A stretch of DNA of 64,000 bases from the NCBI GenBank assembly GCA_029948255.1, contig JALIZF010001876.1, positions 682,001 through 746,000 of the forward strand, in the 5' to 3' direction. The notes under the pieces were generated by a model. The model was not told the DNA's origin and did no database searches. It saw only the letters and a program-made list of their open reading frames with translations. Source of the stretch: Telmatactis stephensoni. Its lineage: Eukaryota > Cnidaria > Anthozoa > Actiniaria > Isophelliidae. Each line of letters begins with the position of its first letter. Within the stretch, counting starts at the first letter, position 1. Positions 11,901 to 22,980 of this stretch are shown here, one piece after another. The translations under genes and the position numbers were made by a program.

Positions 11901-14900
11901 CTAATATCAGGCCCGTCTCACTCAATTTCTATGCAGTGAATTTGCTAATGCGTCAATAATTTTTTCTCGATTACTAGGCCCTGCCAAAATTCATCCAACC
12001 CTGTCATCGATGTCCTCTACACTGACCTTTCCATCATCACCTTCATCAGCACCGCCATCCGCATCATCACTCCAAACTCCATCGACATCAACTTTGGCGG
12101 CTACTTCATACTACTCCTGGCAACTTTCAACAACTTTGATACCTTCTAGTCAGTCTACGCGGTCTACCCTATCTACACTGTATGTACAAGAGTCTACATC
12201 TCCAAAAGTCTTCACCAAAAGCAGCTGGAAATCGACGCCTGTAAGTTGAATCATCAAACACATTTCATCTCATATTTAGGTATTCGTTGACCTTATGACA
12301 GCATCTTTTCTTTTCTTTTCTTTTCTTTTCTTTTCTTTTCTTTTCTTTTCTTTTCTTTTCTTTTCTTTTCTTTTCTTTTCTTTTCTTTTCTTTTCTTTTC
12401 TTTTCTTTTCTTTTCTTTTCTTTTTCTTTTCTTTTCTTTTCTTTTCTTTTCTTTTCTTTTCTTTTCTTTTCTTTTCTTTTCTTTTCTTTTCTTTTCTTTT
12501 CTTTTCTTTTCTTTTCTTTTCTTTTCTTTTCTTTTCTTTTCTTTTCTTTTCTTTTCTTTTCTTTTCTTTTCTTTTCTTTTCTTTTCTTTTCTTTTTTAGG
12601 AAAGCTATACGTTAAGGGTGCGTATTTTCTAATCACCGACATGAAATATTCATAATATTTGATTCTTAATCCTTTTTGAAGACTACGAAGCCATTTCTAA
12701 AGAAGAAAAGTGCTAGTACCGCTGACAATACAAGTATCATCGCAGGCGCAGTTGTTGGTATAGTAGTTCTACTGGCAATCATTAGCATGGTATTTCTTAT
12801 TATCAAAAAGAAAAGGTAAAGTATTTACTTTTACATTGGTGGGTATATAAAGGCTCGACCTTGAAACATTTTCTGAAACATTGCGCGCAACACAGTTTCA
12901 CCGTGTTTCCACCTCTGCAATGTAACACACAACAGTTGCAGGTTCAAGATCGAGACACGGGCGATAGGATAAAAATCATCTGAAAATTTACTTAAATAAA
13001 CAGACAGTATTTATAAATTACCTTGAATTTCTGTTATTTTGCCTTTTTGTATTCCTTCCAACGTTTTAGAAAGCCAAATAGTCTTTTACAAGGCCTGTAA
13101 CTTCTTTAAAACTCCAACCGATGCGTTAGAAACCCGTACGGTTCAAATGTAGCCAACGGTCTGTTGACGCGAACATGATATCCCCTCGCCAGTAAACGCG
13201 GTTTAATCATTGACAAAGGAAGCCTGGAGATGTTAAGAGACCAGGGTAGGCAACAAGCCCCGGTTCCATTGTTCTCTCGTCTTCCAATTATCGTAGTTCG
13301 AAAGTGACATTTGTGGGGGACAGTGATGACAGATTTTGCCCCTTATCCTAACAACCCCAGCGCTCACTGAACTAAAGTGCCTGGCCAAAGTCTTGTCAGC
13401 ACCACGGTTAAGCAAACACAGATTCATTTCTTGTGAAATAGTTTCTCCGATCATCGCGAAATAACGCTCATTTCATGTCAAATAGTTAGTTTCTCCGATC
13501 ATTGCGAAATAACGGTCAAGAAAAATAACGGTTTAAACACGGTTTAAAGAAGAGTTTCAGTCGCTTTGTACCATTTAACGTAATCTGTGTTTGCTTAACC
13601 GTGGTACTGACAAGACCTTGGCCAGGCACTTTAGTTCAGTGAGCGCTGGGGTTGTTAGGATAAGGGGCAAAATCTGTCATCGTTGTCCCCAACAAATGTC
13701 ACTTTCGACTACGAAAATCGTCAGACGAGAGAACAATGGAACCGGGGCTTGTTGCCTACCCTGGTCTCTTAACATCTCCAGGCTTCCTTTGTCAATGATT
13801 AAACCGCGTTTACTGGCGAGGGGATATCATGTTCGCGTCAACAGACCGTTGGCTACATTTGAACCGTACGGGTTTCTAACGCATCGGTTGGAGTTTTAAA
13901 GAAGTTACAGACCTTGCATTGTAAAAGACTATTTGGCTTTCTAAAACGTTGGAAGGAATACAAAAAGGCAAAATAACAGTAATTCAAGGTAATTTATAAA
14001 TACTGTCTGTTTATTTAAGTAAATTTTCAGATGATTTTTATCCTATCGCCCGTGATCGAGATCTACTTCTGAAACATTTTCTGCAACATTGCACGCAAAA
14101 TTGCAGGGGTGGACACACGGTGTAACAGTGTTGCGCGTAACATTGCAGGGGTGGACACACGGTGCAACTGTGTTGTGTGCAACACTGCAGGGGTAGAAAC
14201 ACGGTGTAACTGTGTTGCGCGCAACATTGCAGGGGTGGAAACACGGTGTAACTGTGTTGCGCGCAACTTTGTAGGGGTGGACACACGGTGTAACTGTGTT
14301 GCACGCAACATTGCAAGGGTAGAAACATTGTTTAACTGTGTTAAGCGCGATATTGCAGAATTAAAATATTGCATCGTGTGTCCGAACGAGCCTTAAGATG
14401 GTGCGACTTAAGTAATGTTCCTTATAAATACTGTAGCACTTTCTATTGTTCTGCGACATTTGCTTTTCCCACATCAGAAAATTGAGATTTTCAGACCGGG
14501 GATGTATCAACCTATGGAAAACATGTTTTTGAAGTAAATTGTATTGAAACTTGTTTTTTAAAAGATTCCAGTTTTGAGTTGAAAACTTTCAACCAATCAA
14601 TCAAACACAATAAATCAGACAATAAAAGCGACTAAATTATAATTTTCTCACATAGAATTTCTGTTTTATTATGCCCAGAAGAGTTATCTCTAAAAGAAGA
14701 TCATTCAGTAAAATGATTTTTTTATGTTTTAACCAATAAAATTAACGGTTTAAACGATACCACAATTAGCACCCTTTTGCATTCCATACTTCTTAGACGG
14801 ACCATTGATTTAAGTTATAATATAACGCTCGCTATGATTGGCCAAAGAACGTTTATACTGTGAACTCTATGACAAAACACAGCACTGGTCAAATCCTTCC

Positions 14901-17425
14901 TGTTCCTCTGGTATTTCACAAAAGGGAACGAAAACTTCCCCGCGGTGCCGTGTGGAGATTTAGAACACTCATGAAGTTTGATTACTCTACAAATCCGTAC
15001 ACACCACGCGCGCGCGGTCTCATTCTTTCAAATTAAAAACTTCTGTCAAAACACAGTAGATCAAGTTTCTAATGTTTTCATTTCTATTACTGAAAATCTT
15101 TGAAATATTTGATAAAAGTTTTTATCTATCATACTCGTGTTTTGCATAAACGAAAGTTTGTTTGCAAAATGATAAAAACAATGGGTAGCGTAGTACGGAA
15201 ACTCATCTGTAAATAGAAAACTATATTTCATATCGGCCTGGTCGTGTGCGCATATACTTTTCTAGTATATAGCTTTTGGCAGTTACTTTACATCCTTTCA
15301 ATAGGCCAAAAATGTAAATAAGCAATAACTGTGAGTCACAATGATAAATCATAGGTAATTTTGTCAAAAAGGCGAAGCAAAATTAAATGGGAAATGCATC
15401 TCAAATAAATTAAGATGATTTGTGATAAATTATGATAAATTATGATAAATGTAGACATGTGAGGCTGTCATGTTGATACCTTTAGAAAATCGGCAAGAGA
15501 GAGAACAGATCAAGAACAGCAAGGACAAGCACGTAACGGTAACACGAAACAACATTTAGTCACTAAATAGCTACTATTAATTACTATTTACTTCGATTGT
15601 ATTTCACGGTTTAACTGTGTTTGCTCTATACTCTTGACTTCAAGTGATAACTAATTTATGTACTAGAGAAATTTTTCGAAGTACAGTAAAAACCCGCATA
15701 TAAGAACCACTGTTTTTCGAGGTTAGGCTAAAATGGTTCTTATGTAATTGGTATTTAGTGAGAATTTAGGCTAAGGTGGTTCTTAACTGGTTCTTATATA
15801 CAAGGCAAAAACAATATGTATATTTATATGTTTGTATTATATATGTATAAAAAAATCATTTGCTTATTATTATTGAGTACAAATAATAACATATTGTATT
15901 GTATATACATCACCTAAAACATTTGTAAAGCATTTATTTTGTAAAAATTTTGTCATTCAGCCTGAACTTATATTTTTTTCGCCATTTACAAAACAAACAA
16001 AAAAAAGAACATAAATCCAAATCAATGTTGAAACCTTTTACATAAGAACCAGTCTAATTTCTCAGGCTAAAGTGGTTCTTGTTTAATGGGTACTTAAAAA
16101 GCAAATTTTAGCCTAGTGGTTCTTAATCCACTGGTTCTTATATGCGGGTTTTTACTGTAGCTGTCAAGAAACAGAAATCTTGGGATATGTTTAGAAAATA
16201 TCGTTATTTTCCGTTAAAGTATTGTAAAGATTTCTATTTTACATTTCACAGAAGATCATGTTTATGCCCAGCCCCTAGACAACATCATGACAAATACTGG
16301 TCAGCAGTCATCCAGTGAGGACCAATACGACTACGCATACGCCGCTGTTAACAAAACTCAAGGTACGCTATATAAATGTTACTCAGTATTGAAAAGGTAT
16401 CGTCCACTAAGGCTACACAAGTACACTGATCTGGATAAATTTTAAACTGCATATGTTTTTGCTACGGCTATAGACTCACACTACAACTTACGGTGTTTAT
16501 ATTTAGTCATATCAAACATGTTGTGTCGTTCGTGCGGGCTTCCTGTGTTTCTACGTACTATTGGGTTTCCTGTTTACCAAAAAGCTAGGTTTCTAAGCTA
16601 ATTTCAAGATGGTGGACAATGAGATGTGTTTCATCGCTACAATATATATCTGCAAGTTTTGATGGAATTTGACTGTTTGAGGCTCCAAATTCTCGCTCCG
16701 TTTTCGAGTTCCTATTTGCTCATGCTAAGCCTCGACTACGCGAAATTTATTCCATAGAATTTTTGCAACAGTCCGATGGAATTGAATGAGCAAATAAAAA
16801 GATTACTTTAGAATTCCACGGGGTTTTTGCTAAAATTCATGAATATTTTACTTGGAATCGAGGCTAACCTGAGCAAAACGGAATTCAAAACTGGTCTATT
16901 GCAGGAAAATTAACAAAAACTAATCCACTTGACTTCCCAATATGGTAATGCCCGCCCAAATATGGAATTGACTTCATTGCCGTGCGAACGACACTTTTTA
17001 TAGAAATCATATGCGGTTTGATATGGTACTGAATCAAAAAATCTGTTCCAGTGTAGATCATTGTGAACATCGGCGGGGAAAAAGATTTGTTTTCAAACTA
17101 ACAGGACTAGTGTGAACCAAAAGACCATAATACTAAGAGAGCGAAACTGGTATTGATGTCTGGTTATTTTTAGTAACAGGAAGTTGACGTCGTAGAATGT
17201 AGCCTTGGGTTTTTATTGCATATATCATGTCCTTGTCATTATTACCGTCTTAGCTTCTGGTAAAATGATATCAAGCACCAACAATCGTGCTTTTGACTAA
17301 TCTCTAGCAGTTTCGATTCTGAAGCTCCTGTTTACAACACATTAGAAGACCCAGACTATTAAAAACCCAGCGCATTTGAAAATACTTACATTCATATTTG
17401 CGCTATATAAATCATTGATGAATAA

Positions 17426-17466
<41 letters not shown>

Positions 17467-17736
17467 GTGAAATCAGAACCAGACAACGTCCTTGAAGGAC
17501 CTGAAAATGAAGCCCAAGACCACGATGTTGAAGGAATAATTTCCAGTGATGCTCCAGTGTACCATGTACTTGAAGGACCTGGCGAAGAACAGCATGTATA
17601 TAGTTCCCTTGAGGCTCAAGAACCTCACTTATATTGTTCCCTGAACCGTGCTGATATCGTTAACAGGGATCGTGGGTATGAAAATAACCTGTACAACTCT
17701 AATGTTGAAGTCATTCTGTTGTCTGAACCAATCTAA
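8904..17736 (+). CDS. Receptor-like gene B, ITAM-like tail (intact, 8 exons)
   Basis: Predicted 488-residue type I membrane protein. Exons: 8904-9189, 10634-10848, 11215-11359, 11978-12240, 12682-12815, 15486-15538, 16252-16362, 17477-17736; the lengths close a single frame. Exon 1 encodes a signal peptide (MNIATIVVLLVFLCEVSSA) and a Cys-rich module with SLC, QQCC, NCTCKC and WKC. Exons 2-3 form a second ectodomain with CNGTW and GHVIKLNV and several N-glycosylation sequons. Exon 4 is a Ser/Thr/Pro stalk. Exon 5 has the helix (IIAGAVVGIVVLLAI) and KKKR stop-transfer. The tail has one YAQP and then YHVL-x9-YSSL-x7-YCSL, matching ITAM spacing (YxxL-x6-12-YxxL), plus a C-terminal YENNLYNS. By analogy with ITAM proteins, Src-family and Syk-type kinases could act on it (inference). 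The ATG was chosen because it directly precedes the signal peptide. The ligand is unknown. Confidence 0.78.
9617..10373. mobile_element. piggyBac-like non-autonomous element in gene B intron 1
   Basis: Ends read GGTAATTCCTCTGT on the left and the exact complement on the right, each bordered by TTAA (9613-9616 and 10374-10377), the target site used by piggyBac elements. The 757-bp interior has no long reading frame. Immediately outside lies a second, weaker inverted repeat (about 9473-9516 and 10374-10419), suggesting insertion into an older foldback. Confidence 0.6.
11978..12240 (+). other. Gene B stalk exon (Ser/Thr/Pro-rich, longer than in A)
   Basis: 263 bp encoding about 88 residues dominated by Ser, Thr, Pro and Ala, likely an O-glycosylated stalk. 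Gene A's matching exon (780-940) is 102 bp shorter and lacks the central part containing YYSWQLSTTL. The flanks are nearly identical, so stalk length has changed by an in-frame indel of 34 codons since duplication. Confidence 0.65.
12305..12597 (+). repeat. (TTTTC)n microsatellite in gene B intron 4
   Basis: About 290 bp of near-perfect TTTTC repeats with one interruption near 12421. The same intron in gene A (about 1060-1090) has only a short pyrimidine stretch, so the array expanded after duplication. Long reading frames through it on both strands are an artefact of the repeat. Confidence 0.95.
12956..14054. mobile_element. 1.1-kb foldback transposon in gene B intron 5
   Basis: Two arms of roughly 460-500 bp are inverted copies of each other (ends CACGGGCGATAGG and complement) around a short centre near 13440-13560. 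A 7-bp direct repeat ATCGAGA flanks it (12949-12955, 14055-14061). Gene A keeps the uninterrupted site near 1453-1465. The two open frames inside it (13233-13454, 13591-13899) are mirror copies from the arms and not a recognisable transposase. Confidence 0.85.
14066..14350 (+). repeat. 42-bp minisatellite in gene B intron 5
   Basis: About seven tandem copies of a roughly 42-bp unit containing GCAGGGGTGGACACACGG and TGTGTTGCGCGCAAC. Gene A has only one or two units at the matching place (about 1380-1530). The 14-codon periodicity yields spurious open frames on both strands. Confidence 0.85.
15684..16157. mobile_element. Tc1/mariner-pogo-type MITE in gene B intron 6
   Basis: Terminal inverted repeats begin CAGTAAAAACCCGCATAT and are flanked by TA (15682-15683, 16158-16159). 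Gene A carries the empty TA site in the same intron (near 2866). Sub-terminal repeats containing GGTTCTTA recur inside. 474 bp, no coding frame. Confidence 0.8.
17308..17360 (+). pseudogene. Relic tail exon with a YNTLEDP motif
   Basis: A short stretch in gene B's last intron reads APVYNTLEDPDY then a stop, the same YxxLE(D/G)P module found in genes C and D. The only nearby acceptor (CTCTAGCAG) would put it in the wrong frame after exon 16252-16362. It is therefore best read as the remnant of a lost tail exon, or a frame-shifted alternative end. Confidence 0.5.
17427..17465 (+). repeat. (TTA)n microsatellite next to the gene B last-exon acceptor
   Basis: About 13 ATT units end a segment containing GCGCTATATAAATCATTG, which resembles the 3' tail of a retroposed element. 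The repeat sits 11 bp before the acceptor at 17475-17476, so it may have replaced the pyrimidine tract of that intron. Confidence 0.7.
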
Positions 17737-18585
17737 ACGAAGATGGCTGATCTCATTCTTCTTCTAATATTAAAAAAGCGATGCCCTATTAAAACTATCC
17801 TATCAAATTCAAAAAGATGGACGAATAAGAGACGCTACAGCATGACTAGAGTTAGTTTTGGCTAAAAGCAGAAAGGGCTGTTTCTATTAAAATTATGATG
17901 AAAGCTTTTATCAAGTATTTTCATGGCTTTTCAACTCGGCAACTATTCTAGATCTTTTCTCGCTCGTGAATTGCGCGAAAGCCACCGCGTTTTGCAGTAT
18001 TGCCTACAAGTATGTGCAAGTATACTGAATTGTAGGCAAAGAGATGTAAACATTTGCAAGTTTATATCTATAGTTGTAGTTTTAGAACCATTTTAGTTTT
18101 TTTTCTACAACAATAACAACAACAACAACAACACTTTATTGTACCCTCAGTCTTACTATATATACATATTAACTGAAAAAAAAATGTTTAGGGGTACCAA
18201 CTTCTAAAAATATCTTGAAAGCTCCGCAATTTTGAAAAAAAATATTGATTGATTAATTAATTAATTAAATACAAACAAACAGCAAACAAAACAAAGCAAC
18301 AATAGCAAAAAGATTAACAGTGTTAGTTGACAGGACTCTCAGCGTGCAGTCTTTAATTGTAAACTTATTACATTCAATAAAGAGAATAAATAATATTTTT
18401 AAAGTGCTGTGCAATTATCACGAGACCATTAAGAAGTGATTCAGTTTGAAAAATACAGCCTTAGATTGTTACCCACTGCCGAATTGATTGCTAGTAGGTG
18501 ACTGAATCCTGGGCAACGTTGAACATTATTAAGATAAAGCTAGGACAGCAACGATAGTCGCATTTTGTGGCCATTTAAGAAAATT
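17737..18585. other. Gene B 3' region and B-C spacer
   Basis: Only 850 bp separate the stop of B from the ATG of C. AATAAA signals at 18376-18381 and 18385-18390 are the best polyadenylation candidates for B. A short (CAA)n run lies near 18111-18133. No other gene is seen. Confidence 0.55.
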
Positions 18586-20065
18586 ATGCACTCAAAGTAC
18601 CTCGTATTTTTACTGGTATGGAGTACAACTTTGGCTGATGATGTTGATGAGTTTACCACGAATCGTCGAGTCGTTTACAATACAACATCAAAGCGATGGG
18701 TTACAAAACCTGATAGTTTTACTATCCCTGATTCACTGTGTATTGATGATGGTGCATCTCAATGTATATCTATGGGTGGTCGATATATTGATAAATGTAC
18801 TTGTGAATGCGATGTATCAAGGAGTACATTTGGAAAGTTTGGCAATCGGTGGAAATGTCTAGAAAATACTTTAGTGCGGAAATACTCAGGTAAGATCGAT
18901 TTTGAGAAGAATTTAGTTCAAACTTATTTGACCTATGAGAAGGGTCAATATTTAATCACCATATTCTGTGTTATTCTAAGAAGTCCCATCCTCAACATGA
19001 TGTATTATAAACATATCTCTATTAATAATGGTCTTGGTATACTGGTATTTTCTTACCCAAAGATTTCACCTCGCTTTTTTTTTTTTTTCTTTCTTCCCTT
19101 TTTTTAGGGGGGAGGGGTAAGTTTTCAAATATTCCCTAATACTCCATGTCTAAGCATGAAATTGTTATAGTGATTGCTTTGTCATGAAGTTTTCCTGTTT
19201 AATTGTCTTGTTCGGTTCAATCTGTTCTCCATCATGCTTTATTTGTAATATATATTGGGTCTTTCTGCACGAGAATTATTGTTCTGTATTAGCGGTATTA
19301 GCAAACCTAATGTTCCGTGTTAGCTTCGTTTCTATTGCATAACTCGGAGTCATTTGTTGTTTCTACTGAATTTTTACTGAATTACATATACTGTGACTGG
19401 TACGAGCAAAAGAATCCGTAATTGCTGGGTTGCATCCATACCTTCGGGAATCCAAAGACAATGAAGAGTAGCCATGTTGGATGAACAAACAATAAACGCT
19501 AATGAGAAATCTTTTGTTGAAGTTTATCCAAGATGGCTGCCGTGACGTCACATGCAACCCAAGAATATGTAATCACACGCACTGGCCTATACTGGAAAGG
19601 TCCGAACAAATACCTCGTACTATCAAAGCTCTTTGCAGCTCGTTTATCTCGAACCTCGACAGCGCTACATATGAAGGGTCTATCAATGCCTACATCTCCC
19701 GATCTTAAACTAAAATTATACTCCTATTATCTGCTCCCAATGCTAAAATTCATTTAGAAAAGTTACCGGAAATTTAAAACTCTATGTGGCAATGCAATGG
19801 AAGAATATTTAAAGTTCAAAAACATGGAGAACAACACAGAATAATAAAAAAATCAAATACTTACTTCAGTGTTTAGTTGATGAAACGTGGTGAGGATTGA
19901 TACGTCTTCAAAGAGTCAGTGAAAATACATGTGCTTGCAAGGAGCTCGAGCTGAATTCAAATTGAAGTCAAAGCAGAATGAGTTTGAACTGCATTGGAAT
20001 TTGCATATGAAAGAGTGAGAAAGTGTACAAAAGATTGTCCCAATGGATTACAACGAAGATAGGTG

Positions 20066-20102
20066 AAAGAAAGAAAGAAGAAAGAAAGAAAGAAAGAAAG
20101 AA

Positions 20103-20171
<69 letters not shown>

Positions 20172-20172
20172 T
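20066..20172 (+). repeat. Compound (AAAG)n(TAAA)n(TAA)n microsatellite
   Basis: Three adjoining simple repeats in gene C intron 1. Not coding. Confidence 0.9.
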
Positions 20173-20395
20173 AATCATAATATTTATTAATCATAACGCA
20201 CATTTTTGTGAATATGATCAAATGCGCGATAAAATATATATATAGAATAGAATAAACATAAATATATATATAAATGCTAGATAAAAATTTAAATACTTTG
20301 CCCTGCATCAAAATATACAAAACGATAATATAATATTAAAATATATATATAAAATAGATTTTAATTTAAATTTATATTTACATTCAAAGAATTAA

Positions 20396-20649
20396 AGAAA
20401 GGAAGGAAGGAAGGAAGGAAGAAGGAAAGGAAGGAAGGAAGGAAGAAAGGAAGGAAGGAAGGAAGGAAAGAAGGAAGGAAGGAAGGAAGGAAGGAAGGAA
20501 AGGAGGGAGGGAGGGAGGGAGGAAGGGAGGAAGGAAGGAAGGAAGGAAGGAAGGAAGGAAGGAAGGAAGGAAGGAAGGAAGGAAGGAAGGAAGGAAGGAA
20601 TAGCTAGAGAAAGAATGAAAGAAAGTAAGAAAGCTAGCAATAATCAAGC

Positions 20650-20681
<32 letters not shown>

Positions 20682-20690
20682 ACAAAGTAA
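20396..20690 (+). repeat. (GGAA)n/(GAAA)n microsatellites
   Basis: About 200 bp of GGAA-type repeats with a GGGA segment, then an (AAAG)n run near 20647-20690. Poly-Leu/Phe/Ser reading frames on the minus strand (20384-20828) are artefacts. Confidence 0.9.
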
Positions 20691-20924
20691 AATCACAAGG
20701 CTGCGTTTCGAACTCTCTGCTGTCAGATCTATATAAGAATTAACAAAGTGCGCCAATTTGCGCAGCAATGGACAGACAATAGCTATATTTACAGGACACA
20801 TAGAAAACTCGTAAAGCAAGGGAAACAAATAAATAGTCAGTTATTTTGCTCTACACCACCCAACAGGGACATGCACGCGCATTTTATGTTTCTTACATGT
20901 TATATTTCGAATTATTGTTTTCAG

Positions 20925-21158
20925 GGTGCGTGAATAGACTGAATGCAGCAAGACCTCTAACAACTCTACCCATGAGTGAGCCTATAGTTGGATTACTCCC
21001 TACCATTTATGTCGTACTGTCGATCTATTTCATACGACAATTGTAGTTACATATCGTGCAACGGTACATGGAAGAAACTTGACAGTGAATTAGTGAGAAA
21101 GCGTTTTGTTTTGGAATCAAGGCGTGTTGAGCACGGTCGTTACCTGAAAGTCTTGAAG
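20925..21158 (+). other. Gene C exon 2 with +1 frameshift
   Basis: Splice sites match those of B and D (acceptor TTTTCAG, donor GTAAGT). The first two thirds read GCVNRLNAARPL in the expected phase; the end reads SYISCNGTWKK in the next frame. The extra base lies between about 21010 and 21045, possibly in a TTT run. The length of 234 bp is 3n+1 relative to the family phase. Confidence 0.7.
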
Positions 21159-21594
21159 GTAAGTCGTTTGTAATGTTCACCATTATGTAGCTGTAGCCGT
21201 AATAGGCTGTTTGCATCAACCGGTGATTACATGGTACCAAATTTGACATACTGGATGCCAAAACTGGGATATTCGAAACAAAGACAAGTCTATAGTTTGA
21301 CTGGTTGATGTCTTTGTTTTGCATGCTTTTGCAATCCAGTATGTGAACGGTTGATGCGAAAGGCCTAATCTGATTAGCGCAATGTAACAACTGGAATTTG
21401 GCTCGCATATGAAGGGCTAATCAACCTTTATAGTGTCCCTGACCCGTTGCCGGCTTCACTAACACTATTCATTCCATACTAAAAAAGAAAAAAGAAAAAA
21501 AAGACTCTTTGTTTAACGAGGATATATAACAGGTAAAGCAAAGCTTTTTTCCAACCTGGTCCTCAAATCCACACTAATAATACACACTAATACA

Positions 21595-21782
21595 CACTAA
21601 TAATTGGTAAAGAAACATAAAGTGTTTAAGAATCCCAACTGGCAAGGAGGCAAGTCAGTTAGCTATATTACAAGCATGGTCGAGGAACTGAATCTGAACT
21701 AGGGGTTGTCCGGAGCAAATTCAGTCTCAGCTAGTGGCCAGAGAGGGGACTCGAACTCGGGACCACCGGATTGCGAGCCGTA
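21595..21782 (-). mobile_element. tRNA-derived SINE
   Basis: On the minus strand the head reads GGTCCCGAGTTCGAGTCCCC, a good RNA polymerase III B-box context, followed by a body containing CCTCGACCATGCTTGTAA and GCCAGTTGGGATTCTTAA. I associate this type with anthozoan genomes (from memory, unchecked). It lies in gene C intron 2. Confidence 0.55.
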
Positions 21783-22018
21783 ATAAAACATCTTTTTAAC
21801 ACATCGATCAAAGTTTTATTTTGTTTGTATTAAAAGACTTTCTTGGATATCAGTATCAAGCGGACTTCTAAACCGTAGAACAGATATCGCAAATTCCTGA
21901 TTGACGTCATCTAATTAACATATATCCTTGCTAACTCACAAGCATAGAGCTCAAATGAGGGAATATTGCCCCAGTAAACTGTTTGCATGGAGTACCGATC
22001 GCTACTGAAATTTTCAGA

Positions 22019-22130
22019 TCAGAGGTTAGGGGTAATTTAAAAGGGGTTAGGGGTAATTTAAAAGGGGTTAGGGGTCATTTAAAAGGGGTTAGGGGTCATT
22101 TAAAAGGGGTTAGGGGTAATTTAAAATGCA
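22019..22130 (+). repeat. 22-bp minisatellite
   Basis: Five copies of GGTTAGGGGTAATTTAAAAG with small variants in gene C intron 2. Confidence 0.9.
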
Positions 22131-22429
22131 CCATTACATGCTTCACGTCACTGTGACGAGCAATCACGTGATATTTTTTCAATTATAGTACAAAACAGGA
22201 ATCCCTTCACATCCAAACATACATGGACGAGTGATTCGACTTGGGATAACATGTTGGAAGTTTGGTGACAAATGTGTACAGTTTAAAGTCAAAGGTCAAC
22301 TAAACTGTAAGTACTCGTAGGATTGGTTCAGCCACAGGCTTCCTATGCATATCATTCATCATCATCATCATCATCATCAGTCATCATCATCATCATAACT
22401 AATTAATCCGTAATAATTTCTGTTATCAG

Positions 22430-22786
22430 GCTCCTATTTCATTAGCCTCAACCAGTCATCTCTGTCACAGACGAAGTCAACGATAACCTCCCAAACATCA
22501 GTTCAAACTTCTACTACAACCTTCACCATCAACTATAATGGTTTGTACGTCATCAGTGGCCTCGTTTTCAAGCATGACACTGACGTCATTATATACATCA
22601 GTCATGTTGTCCAAATCGTTAACTATATCCAGGATGTTAATGAGTTCGTTGATTTTACCATCGCCTTCAACTACATCCACGAGCTCGCCAGCGTCTTCAA
22701 GTACATCCACGAGTTCTTTGATTATACCATCGCCTTCCAGTACATCCACGCAACAATTTCAAGCATCAACGACGACAAGTTTTACA
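22430..22786 (+). other. Gene C stalk exon with +1 frameshift
   Basis: The 5' part reads a Ser/Thr-rich stalk in the correct phase (SQTSVQTSTTTF). From about 22530 the Ser/Thr-rich reading continues in another frame (SSLILPSPSTTSTSSPASSS) to the donor at 22787. The length of 357 bp is again 3n+1 for the expected phase. The original frame happens to stay open to 22878 but loses the stalk composition. Confidence 0.7.
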
Positions 22787-22837
22787 GTAAGAATTTCGTA
22801 CAGTTTGATAAGTATTTTACTGTATATTCGAGTCTTG

Positions 22838-22980
22838 TGTTTTCGTATGAGTGTGAAATAAATCGCTCCGTGCGTTGACCGTGTCGATACCGTGATGTCT
22901 ACAAAAACATTTGAAATCCTTGTACATGTCGTGATCGTGTCCGTGACCATCTCGTTTTCACAGTCATATGAAAATTGTTC
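22838..22980. mobile_element. MITE of the TTTCGTATGAG family (gene C copy)
   Basis: Inverted ends containing TTTTCGTATGAGTGTGAAA and TTTTCACAGTCATATGAAAA. Relatives lie in calcium-channel introns at about 44686-44822, 49450-49600 and 50676-50825. It starts about 50 bp after the gene C stalk exon. Confidence 0.6.

Noticed and set aside
12265..12642. 125-codon Lys/Glu/Arg-rich frame and its 106-codon mirror
   Set aside because: Translation of the TTTTC microsatellite; the region is intronic in gene B.
13233..13899. Mirrored frames sharing RGADKTLARHFSSVSAG-like sequence
   Set aside because: Inverted arms of the gene B foldback element, not independent genes.
14038..14396. 95-103 codon frames with a 14-residue period
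   Set aside because: 42-bp minisatellite.
20384..20828. Phe/Leu/Ser/Pro-rich minus-strand frames
   Set aside because: Generated by GGAA and AAAG repeats.
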